DNA of 64,000 bases from Paralvinella palmiformis (lineage: Eukaryota > Annelida > Polychaeta > Terebellida > Alvinellidae), in NCBI GenBank assembly GCA_025642065.1, contig JAODUP010000516.1, forward strand, positions 184,501-248,500. Reading direction: 5' to 3'. A program made the position numbers and the translations under genes. Of the stretch, positions 1-10,900 are shown one piece after another. The notes beneath the pieces are model-generated. The model was not told where the DNA came from. It ran no database searches and was given only the letters and a program-made list of their open reading frames with translations. Numbering within the stretch: position 1 is the stretch's first letter; every line of letters begins with the position of its first letter.

Positions 1-472
1 CTTGTGTAATCATGAAAGTAATCACTGATTACGGTTACATTTAAAATGTAATTGATTACAATTACAATGCATCTGGAAATGACGATTACTATTATTCGAG
101 CTTGTTTAATCGGTTAAGATTATTCCATGCTTGATCTCAATTTAAATACCTTTCTGACATTTGCCATGTCATTCAAGTCAGTATAATGATTTTAGAATCA
201 TTTTCCATTTCATGTCTTTATACATATCACATCACCAAATCAATAAAATCTACTTCTATAAATCTCCAGTGTTTTTATTTTAGTTAGTTGGTATTATATA
301 TGTAGCTGATTGAATAAAGATGAAGTATCAAATTCATGTCTGTGTGTTATATACATTACATTCATGATTGTAATCACAATTGTAATCAGTTACATTAAGT
401 ATTAACGTAATCATAATCATTGTATTCTAAAGTAATCACATTACCCTGGTCCTATAATTGCCCCACGTCTTG
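1..472 (-). mobile_element. Degenerate copy of the TGTAATC-rich hAT-type MITE, cut by the left window edge
   Basis: This stretch is built of repeated TGTAATC/GATTACA words. Read on the minus strand, it follows the intact element at 24867-25472 in the same order: 'aggacca', GATTAC blocks, then 'gtatataacacaa/c'. The outer end near 472 (minus-strand 'gtggggcaattataggacc') matches the start of the intact copy ('ttggggtgattacaggacc') with changes, so the terminus is decayed. It lies in an intron of the STARD7-like gene. The orientation call is relative to the intact copy. Confidence 0.6.
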
Positions 473-525
473 TAGAATACAACATGTAATACATACACTC
501 CTGGAGATGGTGTGATTAATTAGAT

Positions 526-558
526 GTGGGGACAGTTAGGATTCCTAACTGTCCCCAC
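526..558. repeat. Perfect 33-bp palindrome (16-bp arms, 1-nt spacer)
   Basis: The arm gtggggacagttagga at 526-541 is followed by one T and its exact reverse complement at 543-558. It lies in the intron upstream of the first visible STARD7-like exon. It may be the joined ends of a mobile element or a stable transcript hairpin. No function can be read from the sequence. Confidence 0.85.
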
Positions 559-738
559 CTAGGAAGGTTAGAAAAGGAGCACTGGAGATAGATTTATGGT
601 TTGGGTCAATGTTCAGGACATTTTCAGTGATTGTTTATGCATTGTGTTTGGGTGGGGGTGGGGGTATGTTTGTCTGTGAGTACGTGTGATTGACACATTT
701 GGATTAAAAGTAGCAATTCTTTTTGTTGCCACATCCAG

Positions 739-3343
739 CTAGATATAGAGTTCCGTAAGCAATGGGATCGTCTCGTCGTTAAGCTGGAAGTTGTTGAGAA
801 AGATGAGGAGTCTGGTACAGAGGTCGTACAGTGGATAACCCATTTCCCAGTAAGTGTCACTCGTGTACTTCGACATATCCAGTTATTGTTTACCCATTAC
901 ATAATCTTCTACAGCCCTTTGTAACTTGACCATGTTCTATTTTCAGTATCCCATGTATCAGAGAGAGTATATTTATGTGAGGAGAGCACTTGTGAGTATT
1001 ATGCAGTAATCATTGTCCTAACTTGCTGCACTTTCATGCCGATGTCCTCTATATTCTGCAGTTAAATTATCATCATGCTTTTAAAAACAGTTATTTTGGT
1101 CTGCAAATAAATATTTACAAGCTGTGATATTTCTTCATACAACAAAGCTTAGCACATCCCACATTTATTCACATGTGATTTTTGCACTGTTGGTGGCACC
1201 AGATGGTTCAAAGGTGTGCGTAACAATAAGCAGGCAATATCAGAATAAGATATGCAAGTGCCTGAAACTTTCATACCAGAAGTTGTGACATGGTCTGAGA
1301 ATTGTCATAATAATGAGAGCTGAAGGAACAGTTTACCTCTAAAAGACTATGACATTCACAAGCCAGTTAAATTGATGAAATATTCTCTTACCAGCTTTGG
1401 CAAATTTTTATCATATATATGTAACTAACTTAACCAGGACAGCTCAGTCTTGTTTTTGACTTAATATCTAGTGACTGTCAATTGGCTTTCTTATTCAGTC
1501 TTGCACAAACAGATTATTCGCTATGCTAACGATATAATACCAGCAACAATAAAATTCAATGGTAATTTGTGTACTGGGTGTCTATAAATTTGTGGATGCA
1601 GGTTTTTGCTCTCAGATGTGTTAGCAAGCATTTCTCATCTAACCTGAGTGATATTAAACTGTAGTTGAAATTCTTTCCTTTATTGCAATTGTTTTGAGGT
1701 ACTGTAGATGGGCAAATGTTGACAGTCGTATTAAGTTGGTAAATGGCAAAAAATCACCAATTTAAAACATTGTAACACTCGACCATAAATCTCATCGAAC
1801 TAAGAATTCGCCAAATTAAAATGCCGTCATCATTTGCCAATTTACAGTAGTAGCAATAATAACTATCAGGTTCGTTATGAAGCAGGTTATTTTCAGATGT
1901 TGCTACACTGCCCAATATGTTTAAATATCAGTAATTCCATTTTAATTAAATAAGTACAAAATATTTAAATTTCTTTTCGAGTCCACTTTATCTTTTGTGT
2001 GTGTGTGTGTGGTTATAGTTATTGTCTGTCCCTGCACACACTTGATATTTTGCTTTACTTTGATAATGAATCAGGATGGCTTAAGCCACCTACTCTAAAT
2101 CACCGGGTGTCCTATCCAGCTTTATTAGTAGTTTTTAAACCAATCAAATGGAACAAAAACTAATTATCCGATTTAATGAGAACCACCTTAGCTGATAAGG
2201 TGTGATTGGTTTTAGGTGGATGCAAAGAAGAAAATAATGGTGATTGTTTCACGGAGCACCGACCATCCTTGTTGTCCAGCCAGTGATAAATATGTTCGTG
2301 TCAGCACCTATATGTCTAATATGGTGATCAGACCACATGGTAACAGCTTTGATGAGGTGAGTTGTGTGTCATATCAGTCGTCCAAACGTGGCTGACTTCC
2401 ATCGGTGATGGTTTTCTTCATACCATTAGAAATATAAGTAGATTTACCGTTGCACATGGCTCATTTTAAGCGCAGTGTGTGTAGGCACGCATGCACAAAC
2501 AAGTAGTTGCCTAATACTTTAGTGGTTAACTTGTATCATGTTAAGAATTATGCTTCAGTTTGCTATACCTGTATTCGCTCCGTGGAAGTAAAACATTTTA
2601 TTTCATGGTCTTTCTCCTGAAGTGTGTGTGTGTGTGTGTGTGTGTGTGAGTGAAAACAAAAGATGTACTATTAAATATATATAATCTTTCCATATTCCAG
2701 AATGGTTTTGACTACATACTAACATATCACGATGATCCACAGGCAAACTTTCCAACTTTTGCCTACAATTGGATGGCTACTACAGGTCTGTTGTCTTAAC
2801 AAAACTGACTAATGGGAAAAACATTTATATAGCATTATGATATATATATATATCAGTTAGAAGGTAAATTTTTACGGTGACCCAGTGTTTTAATATGGCA
2901 TATCTCAGCTTGAATTTATTTTGATGATATATTAGTTATTTTAATTGAATTACTCTCAAACTGTGGTTGATATAAACAGTGTACCCACAGTACAGGGAAA
3001 ATAGGGAAAATTACTTGAAACTCGTCCCTGCAGGGAAAACGGGTAATTTTTAAATTTGGAAAAACGTAATTTATAGCATATGGGGTGGGTCATTCAACAT
3101 GCAGTTTTGCACAAATTTCATAAATAAGACAAAGAAAATACAGGGAATTTGATTTTTGAAATCCTAGGGGTAGACTGTATAGAACATAATTAATTTCTGT
3201 GTCTTTTTATGACATATTCTTTGTCCTTCTAAGGTGTTCCCGATTTTGTTCAGAAGATGCACAATGCTGCAAAATTGCTTCATGAAAATCGGACGGGTGG
3301 CACCAAGTGTCAGAAGGAATATCAACAGACAAACCCCATGTAA
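739..3343 (+). CDS. STARD7: StAR-related lipid transfer protein 7-like, C-terminal five exons (5' incomplete)
   Basis: Exons are 739-849, 947-991, 2216-2356, 2701-2785 and 3234-3343 (stop TAA). All have AG/GT borders and consistent phase, giving 163 residues. The protein is the C-terminal half of a START domain. Blocks such as EFRKQWDRLVVKLEV, WITHFPYPMY, YVRRALVD, MVIRPHGNSFDENGFDY and a terminal GVPDFVQKMH helix align with vertebrate STARD7 in order. STARD7 is known to carry phosphatidylcholine to mitochondria; that role is inferred here from family membership. The mitochondrial presequence and the first half of the fold lie left of the window, as in a protein of about 370 aa. The C-terminal tail after the last helix is polar and differs from vertebrates. 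The neighbouring gene SUFU is tail to tail, 4.6 kb away. Confidence 0.93.
2975..3182. mobile_element. Possible small TIR element in STARD7-like last intron
   Basis: The ends read 'cagtgtaccc' (left) and, inverted, 'cagtctaccc' (right). The interior contains 'cagggaaaa' and 'gggaaaat' words typical of a repeated unit. The 8-bp flanks are only loosely similar, so the target duplication is not secure. It could be an old MITE. Confidence 0.35.
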
Positions 3344-3449
3344 AGAAGAGAGACCGAAGACTTCTTTTTTATTGAAATGGTTTTGAGTGGACGTGTTACA
3401 GGCTTATCCATTTAAGGCTGAATATCTTGTCTCGTGTTGAAATATAATT

Positions 3450-3455
3450 ATTAAA
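3450..3455 (+). promoter_or_regulatory. Candidate poly(A) signal ATTAAA for the STARD7-like gene
   Basis: This common AATAAA variant lies 107 nt after the TAA stop at 3341-3343. No better hexamer is seen close to the stop. The transcript end is not otherwise visible. Confidence 0.35.
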
Positions 3456-5152
3456 TTTGTTACCGTATAAAGTTGATTTAATGTTTTGTGACATTGAACT
3501 CAGTTGTGGTACTCAAGTTGTTGTTTATCAGTTCTTAATAATTATAATAGATGTATGATTTATCGTAGAAATTGATTGATCATTTGAAGTAGTGTTGAAA
3601 GATGAACCAAGTTTTGCATGATTCAAGATCTCTCGATGTTTTCCTCTTACTGCCAAAATCTGTTCACTTTTTATTCCATTATGAAGCAATGTACCATACT
3701 AATTTATTAACCAATGTAATCATTCTTTGTTTCCTTTAAACATACAGTATTACAGCGATAGTGTAAAGATGGCAGTTTCAATGTTTTTTTACTGCTTCGA
3801 GTCAGGTTGGTTACCATCAGGGTGTTTACCAAGTCAAACCAGATATCTTGTATATTATCTGCCATAACATATGTTTTATACCGTTGTGTGAGCCACATCA
3901 CTTGTTTCACTTGCTCAAGACGTGGATGGGAGTAAAAGGTGTTTAATCGTGAATGGTTGGATTACATTTGATGTGACAGCAAGATTTATTTAATGTTCTC
4001 CTTTGGTGCACTCTCGGCATGTTAGTGGTGCATCCTATGAATGCACGTATGGTTATATTTACAGTTGATAACTTCTTGTATTGTAATATCTAAGCTAATT
4101 GGCGAACAGATACGTGGAATACTCGACTGATATGGGATAACTCTTGACAGATGTGGTATAGTAATTTGTTGTGTATGCAGTGTATACACACACACACACA
4201 CGAACAGACTAATGGGCATGCATGTTTGAAGCAATGAATGAATGTATCATTGGGAGGATGTTACACAGCCATACAAAATGTGTCATGAACACATTGCTGA
4301 CCAAATGTTCTGAGATATGCAAACGAAGTGCCATTTATTAATTTATGTTTGCAACTGTCTTGTCAAATATTACATGGTCCAGCTCAGTGTTTTTTTTTAA
4401 TAGGAAACAATAATTTGTTTCTAGAACATTTGATTTGTTTTGAAACTCCTTCAGAAACCTATTTTTTATTAGAAAATACTATTAGAAAATACCCTAATTC
4501 CAAAAGTTACTAGACTAGCGGTTTATTTGTCTTTATATCTGTCTTTGTGTACAGTATTTTATTGATCAGTTTGAGCGCTTTCTTTATTATATAAAGTCAG
4601 TAAATAGGTCAAGACCGTTTTGTATGTTAACATTGTTGTTTATGAGAACACACAAATTATTTACAAAAAAACAAAGTATTGTGCAATGTGTACAGGTCAT
4701 AATTCTTTTATGTTATGTCTACAACAGTTTTGATGAATTAATCCGTTTTGACATACCAGTAGTGTTAATTTCGTTCGAGTGGCAATTATTTTGATAACAA
4801 TTGTACAAGATGCTAACAATTCACAATTGCACCAATATATGTGAACATGTTTGTTTCATTTAGATTGATAGCAATAATTTCCTCATTGCCGGGATTCAGA
4901 AAGTATTAGTCAGTTCACTAAATGCAAGTGAAAATTCTGACGGGGGAATTTAAGGCTTGAATCATCGGTCGTACGTTTATTTTTTATCTGACTGGAAATA
5001 GAAGTATTTTGAATTGAACTCTGTGATTTGGCATCAGCCGTGTCACAGTTTTAAACTGGATGCAACTGGTGACAGTGATAACAAATACTTAAAGTAACCG
5101 CATTTGCATCGTCAGTTCTAAACGTAGTTTCATTAATGCAGCCCTCGCATTC

Positions 5153-5275
5153 TGATGGCCCAGTGGTTAGAATAATGCACTACAAACCTCCAGGTTGTGG
5201 GTTTGAACCAGACTACCTGAGTGAGTTGGCTATATGTCCCAGAAGTGACCATGGTCAAGGATAAACAATGCAACT
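5153..5275 (+). mobile_element. tRNA-headed SINE, family B (decayed)
   Basis: The head 'ccagtggttagaataatgcac' resembles an A box, and 'ggttgtgggtttgaacc' resembles a B box. The body contains 'tatatgtcccagaagtgacc' and 'ggtcaaggataaac', shared with the copy interrupted at 62860-63230. Other copies are at 34950-35105 and 43970-44125. Confidence 0.65.
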
Positions 5276-5630
5276 CATTAATGTAGCTCCTCAACTGTCA
5301 TGCTTTTGTAAACCTGCACAATCATTTAATAAAGATTATCTTCTCCAGAATTTTAAGAATTTACATCGACTTACAGGAGACTACTGCACTACTAAACGCT
5401 ACTTTGTACCGATTTGATAAGCTAGTGTAACGTTTTCTATCTAATTTTAATGACAGTCAGAAGATGCTACTGACAGCAATTATCATCAGTCATTATTGTG
5501 TTGGGGTAATAAATTTGTATTATATTTTCAGTGTATTTCCTGGCTTTGGTTATTTCTTGCATGAATCGTAAGTCAATGTTTTTGTTCTTTCATAAAAAGC
5601 CCTACCCCTAAATGTATTATCAAGGATTTC

Positions 5631-5722
5631 TGTTAGGGCTCCCACGAGTTGAGGAAAATAAAATATTCATTTTCTAGGAGCTGGAAATGTCCTTGAACTT
5701 TACAAAATCAGGAAATCTATTC
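5631..5722. repeat. Dispersed repeat, copy 1 (related to 16131-16243)
   Basis: The words 'attttctaggagctggaaatg' and 'actttacaaaatcaggaaat' recur, inverted, at 16131-16243, where copies of 'ccaggacatttcctg' are clearer. It is a short interspersed unit of unknown class. Confidence 0.45.
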
Positions 5723-7550
5723 TGTGGTCCAGCTACTTGTCTATAACCGAACTTCTTGACCATGATCCACAGACACAAGAAGTGTGCAGTCTGCTCAACT
5801 GTATCTACATTGGCAACAAAGCTAACTTGACCAATCAGAATGCAATCCAGTATATTAACACAAACAACAGCAGAGTATCCAAATGCAGAAATGGAATAAT
5901 AACACGAACAAAATCAGTAACACGACATGACTAGAAACTGTTTAATAAAATCCCACATAATACACTAGATGTTATCCTTTCAAACACACAGACTAATATA
6001 CACCACTGATCTGTTCTTCCCTTGTACGCATAATTATAAAAATGAGCAAGTATTATGCAGCCATATAGATCCAGTAAATGCCTACACAACTTGTCCTCGT
6101 ATACAGTACAGACTGCATGCATTCTACATCTAACATAATGACACGTCTAGAGCCAAGTTTACTGTACAATAACCAAACAACAGACTGAAGCCAGCAGCAA
6201 CTGATAACTCTAGGCACAGGTAACATAAAACCAGAGTGTACAATACACATCCTAAGGCACTAGATAATATATATATGTATGACCAGTTTCCAACATCTTG
6301 AGCCTTTACAGATATACTGATAAGTATCTCATTCAAGATGCAAATACAGCAGCAATTACTTGCAATACATTTGCTTGTCGATCTATAAGTAACATTGATT
6401 ATAGTACACATGGGTGCAGTTAGGATCATCTGTGAAGTCAATATCGTACTTCTTTATGGATGTATGTATGGTACATGTAATTTTATTAGTTAAGAGTGCG
6501 GATAATACAACAGAAGGTGATCATAAAAATATATGATTGTCAACTTCACAGGTCTCTTATTTTAACGAGTCCTTGTTTTCAGGTTTTAAAACATCCCAAT
6601 ATAAATTGATGATTATATCAAAGGATAATGAAATTAATTCAAGACGTGCGATGTTGGAAACTGGGAATATATATATATATATATATATATAACAAGTACA
6701 CGATTAACATTCCTCAAAACAAAGCATCACCGATAACAACTCTGATAAAACTTAATAAAGACGTAAATGAACCACTTCTACAAAACTGGATGCAGTTTTG
6801 TTTGAAAATTAAAATATTAGTCTTGCACTGAAAGCTGCTCATATTGTCACAAATATGATAAACAAATAGACTGTACACTGATAAACAAAAACAACCAATG
6901 GTATTTCCACACGATACCTATAGTTACGTTGTCTATGAAACATTCTGGCTGCAGATGCTCAATATGCAGTGTAGATACACTAAACGAAGTCATCAATGTA
7001 CACAATATACGTTTAGCAAAGCTTTTTCAGTGCAGTTATGAAGATGTTTGTTTATATATATATATATATATATATTTAATACGTCTATTGCTGACTGAGA
7101 TTACCTGAAAATTTCAGGTAATATACATATTAACTAATTATACAGATTAACTGTAATATATATATATATATATATATATATCATCATCATCCTTTACCAT
7201 TAATGAACCTCAAATCAATAAATGAATATCGATACAAATAAATACATCACGCTTTTATGTAAATGCAATCTTTCACACGCTGACAGATAGCAGTACATCG
7301 TAATACTTTAACTTGTATGTTTTAAGGAGAATGCATCAGAGAGAGAGAGAGAGTGCATGCGATAGAGAGCAAGAAAAAGGCACGTTAAGTCAAAGCACGC
7401 ATGCAGGAATATCAATCTGAAGTTTCCAGATCAGATGCTAATAAGTTTATATTACAAGCTTTTAGAACAAACGTATTATCACCTCCTGTTGTTATCTAAC
7501 ACATAACAGCCAGCACTCTGTTCAACATAATAAACATTAATAATAATAGC

Positions 7551-7556
7551 TTTATT
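7551..7556 (-). promoter_or_regulatory. Candidate SUFU poly(A) signal AATAAA
   Basis: Plus-strand 'tttatt' reads AATAAA on the minus strand, about 436 nt beyond the SUFU stop codon. Other AT-rich hexamers lie further on, so this is one candidate among several. Confidence 0.35.
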
Positions 7557-7991
7557 ATACAAACTGCTAAAAAACAGTTGAGAATCTATCAACATTCAAC
7601 ATGCTGATAGTACAACTGAAATCTGCCAACGAGTTACTATGTAACACATACACACACACACACTGTCAAGAAACCAATGAATGAGCCAATTAGTTCTTCA
7701 CAATAAAGGTAATCCATATGGATGACTCGCTAGTTAATTATGTTGTACTGTTACTATGGTAACCATCCAGAATTTGTTCACCAATCCTCCTGACTAGTAA
7801 CCTGTAAGACATCTTCACCTGTTCTCCAACCTCAGAGCAGTTAAATGTGCTGAATGTATTATCCTCCAGAAACACTTCCAGTACAGCGATAGCAGTACAT
7901 CATTAGTAGGAGATTGTGTTAACAATGTGATGACTTTGTGATAATGATGATGTTGATGTGATAATCAACAAATATTACAGGCACCTTGGTG

Positions 7992-10900
7992 TCATGATTC
8001 ATCCATCACTATTGTAATACTAAGTTTTCGATCTGTCCAGCTATAGGTCTTAGGAACCTGAATCTGCGAAGAAAACAACAATAATGATTAGTATCCCTAC
8101 TATTATTATTATTACCCAGAAGCCAATAGCAACTTCAATGTTACAGTGAAAATTTACCTCATCAGGTGATGCGGATAACTCGGACAAATCTTCTAACATC
8201 TGTTCTATATAATCATCTGTCAACAAAACCTGTTTAAAAACAAAACAAAAAAATATAAGAAATCAACAACAAGACATATATAAACAGAAAACATCAACAC
8301 ATCCACAGAGTGTCATAACACTACAAGATACAGTTTTCACACCCAAATGGCAGTTCACACAGTTCATTTTCACGATGTTCAAATTTGTTAATTTTGAATC
8401 AGCAGTCAGACGTTGGTTAATGGGGCTAAGAGATATAAACTGAGTGAACTGCCATTTGGAGGTGAAAACTGTTCTACACTTCATCATCAAATTTAGACTT
8501 ACATTTGAAAGGTTTACAAACAAAACACGAAATCCTTTGGCTGAGAATTATTCATCAGTCCTGGAAATATTTGAAAACATGGTCTGCGATAATTACTTTT
8601 TGGAGGGACCAACAGGTAGTGACTTCTCCCAGTCTAGTATTGTTCACTTCTGAAACCAGATTCCTCTTGCTCCCTATGTGTGTGTGTGTGTGTCCATACA
8701 CATACAATTACTACTACAGACTGGTGTGTTATAGTTTTAAAAAAAAAATTCATATAGAAATGACACTTCTGGCATACATTTATTTTCATAATCCAGCCAT
8801 CCAAATTGTCAGCCAAAAACAAGCTTGTGTTAGTTCTAGGAAAAGGCTACCTTTATTAGATGTTTTCTACACAACAGAAAGCTTTTATACAGGAATAAAG
8901 CAATTCAGACAATCGGTTTTCAAATATTTTGCTTGGGAACATTCCCCAGACCTATTCTTCCACAAAGGGAGGATCAAATGTCATTATGATTCGCAAATCT
9001 GTAAGTTGGACCAGTGTGATTTCAGGTTAAAAGCCTGAAACTATATTACTTGGTACCAGTAATAAGACCTGTTTTTGCTGGTCAATAAAATTAGTGAAGT
9101 GTATCCCTGTTAAGACAGAGATTTAGTAATTAACCTCAGTTTTGGTTGACAGCAATTTCTTTATGCTCACCTGTAGCCAAGGTCCGTGAGCAGCATATGG
9201 GTTCTGTTCATCAGTGAATGAACCTACAACACTTGATGAGACAAACGTGATTGCTGTGTCACTGAGTACACTTTTAAATGTGAAGTGTCGGCCGTGTTTT
9301 AGGCGTCCCCTGTCAACATAACAATAACAGACGTGTAGAATTCTAAAATAATCAGATATATTTAAACGAAATAAACCTACCAATCAGATTCATTCATTCA
9401 TGCACGAGTCATACCTTTTCATAACTAATTTTAATTAAAAAAATTTGGATGCAACTTGTATACAGGGCTTAGAACAGGTAATGGGAACTACCTGTTTGTG
9501 GGAAGACTCATTGTCTACAGTGATGATGAAGAATATTATGGATTTTAATTGTTAACGTTGTGAATTAGTTTTACTTGATCCTTAACTGGTCTAAATACTG
9601 ATCATTTATCTGGATCAAACATGCATTTTAAAAGTGTTCCATAAAAAGTGTGTTCATAATATCCATTTATCCAGAAATGTTTTGCAAAATATAAGAACTT
9701 GTTTTTATCAATCAATAATCTATGCTACATCAATACTGACAGAGCATTTTGCATTGACAGAGCATTTAAATGTATAGCAATAGCACACATACATTTTGTT
9801 AGGAACTGTACAATAAGAGTAGACATCATTAATATATTTTAATAGTTTATCTTATATTAATTTTTTTTTAAATATCTGCCAAACTGAATGAATTGAAAAA
9901 AGAAATTTGCCATATGAATATTTCAGCACAGTTTTAATCACAACATTAAGGGGATTTATGCTCTTAACCACACTTTAGATATATAATAACATGCTCGTAA
10001 GCAGCTGTCTCTCACTTACTTCAGTGCCAAGGGAAGTAAAATGGCAGCTTCTTGGTTAAACCGTAACTGAACACCATCTAGTGTTCTCGTTCTCAACAAA
10101 TCAGTTGGCGCCTCACTGCTGATGTTGCTGTCAAATGACTGTTTGCGGGATCTATTTTTGTTCCTGTGGAGGAGAAGAGCAAATGAACAAATACCAAATT
10201 ACATGGTGATGGTTGATGTTTTACAGCCACTTTTATGCACATGGTAGGCTAAATAGGCCAAGCGACCACCAAAGGTAATGAAGAGAAGTCAAAGATGAAA
10301 CAACCTTCGGATATGCCTACGCTGAGATTCAAACACGGGTGGTGGTGATCTGCGATTCAACATGCTACCGCTAGACCATAGAGGTGCCCATCAAGTTACA
10401 TGGAAATTGGTTGTAATAATTATGTTACCACAGCAACAATTTTACTACACACAGTTCTACAGTTGGGTTCTTCAGTAATATATAGAATGTTTGTTTTCTA
10501 CTTACTGATGGTCTTGTTGAAACTCTTGAATGTTGTTGTCAAGAGATTTGATAGGTGGCAGCACTGGCCTAGTTTCACGCAATCCTCTTTTTAGGGTTGC
10601 TTTGATTTGCTCTGATTCTGTAACGATGACCAAAGCATGATTATATATGAGATCTTATGTTCAGTGAGAGTGACTGTCATTGTCTCAGTACTGGTAATGT
10701 CTGAGAAATGAGAAGATCAAGCCAAAGCTTTATATGTAGAGATGAAAAGTCTCATTCTCAATGATTTTAGAACCATGGTAGCCAATGTCTCGTGGAAAAT
10801 AATATCATATTATTGTGAAGAAAAACAACTATTTAAACCAACTAAATGCAAATTAAGCTTCAGTTGTTCTTGGTCTTATAATTCTGGCACAATATTCAAA

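Larger units (their letters stand above)
3344..7991. other. Tail-to-tail interval between the STARD7-like gene and SUFU (both 3' UTRs, SINE, microsatellites)
   Basis: The interval holds the 3' UTR of the plus-strand STARD7-like gene, then repeats, then the 3' UTR of minus-strand SUFU. Contents seen are a family-B SINE (5153-5275), a dispersed repeat (5631-5722), an inverted-repeat pair (6268-6304 with 6640-6692), TA tracts at 6667-6691, 7053-7075 and 7155-7181, and a GA tract near 7339-7353. The short open frames here show no family resemblance and sit in AT-rich or TA-repeat sequence. Confidence 0.7.

Noticed and set aside
624..860. 78-codon minus-strand open frame
   Set aside because: It is antisense to the first visible STARD7-like exon (739-849) and the adjacent intron, and has no motif of its own.
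4022..6441. Several 61-103-codon frames between the STARD7-like gene and SUFU
   Set aside because: They are AT-rich or contain microsatellite translations (for example VCVCVY), overlap one another on the same strand, and have no recognisable motif.
8505..9038. 177-codon plus-strand frame, the longest open frame in the window
   Set aside because: It overlaps the inverted repeat and a GT microsatellite within SUFU intron 11, shows no domain, and has intron-like AT-rich composition.
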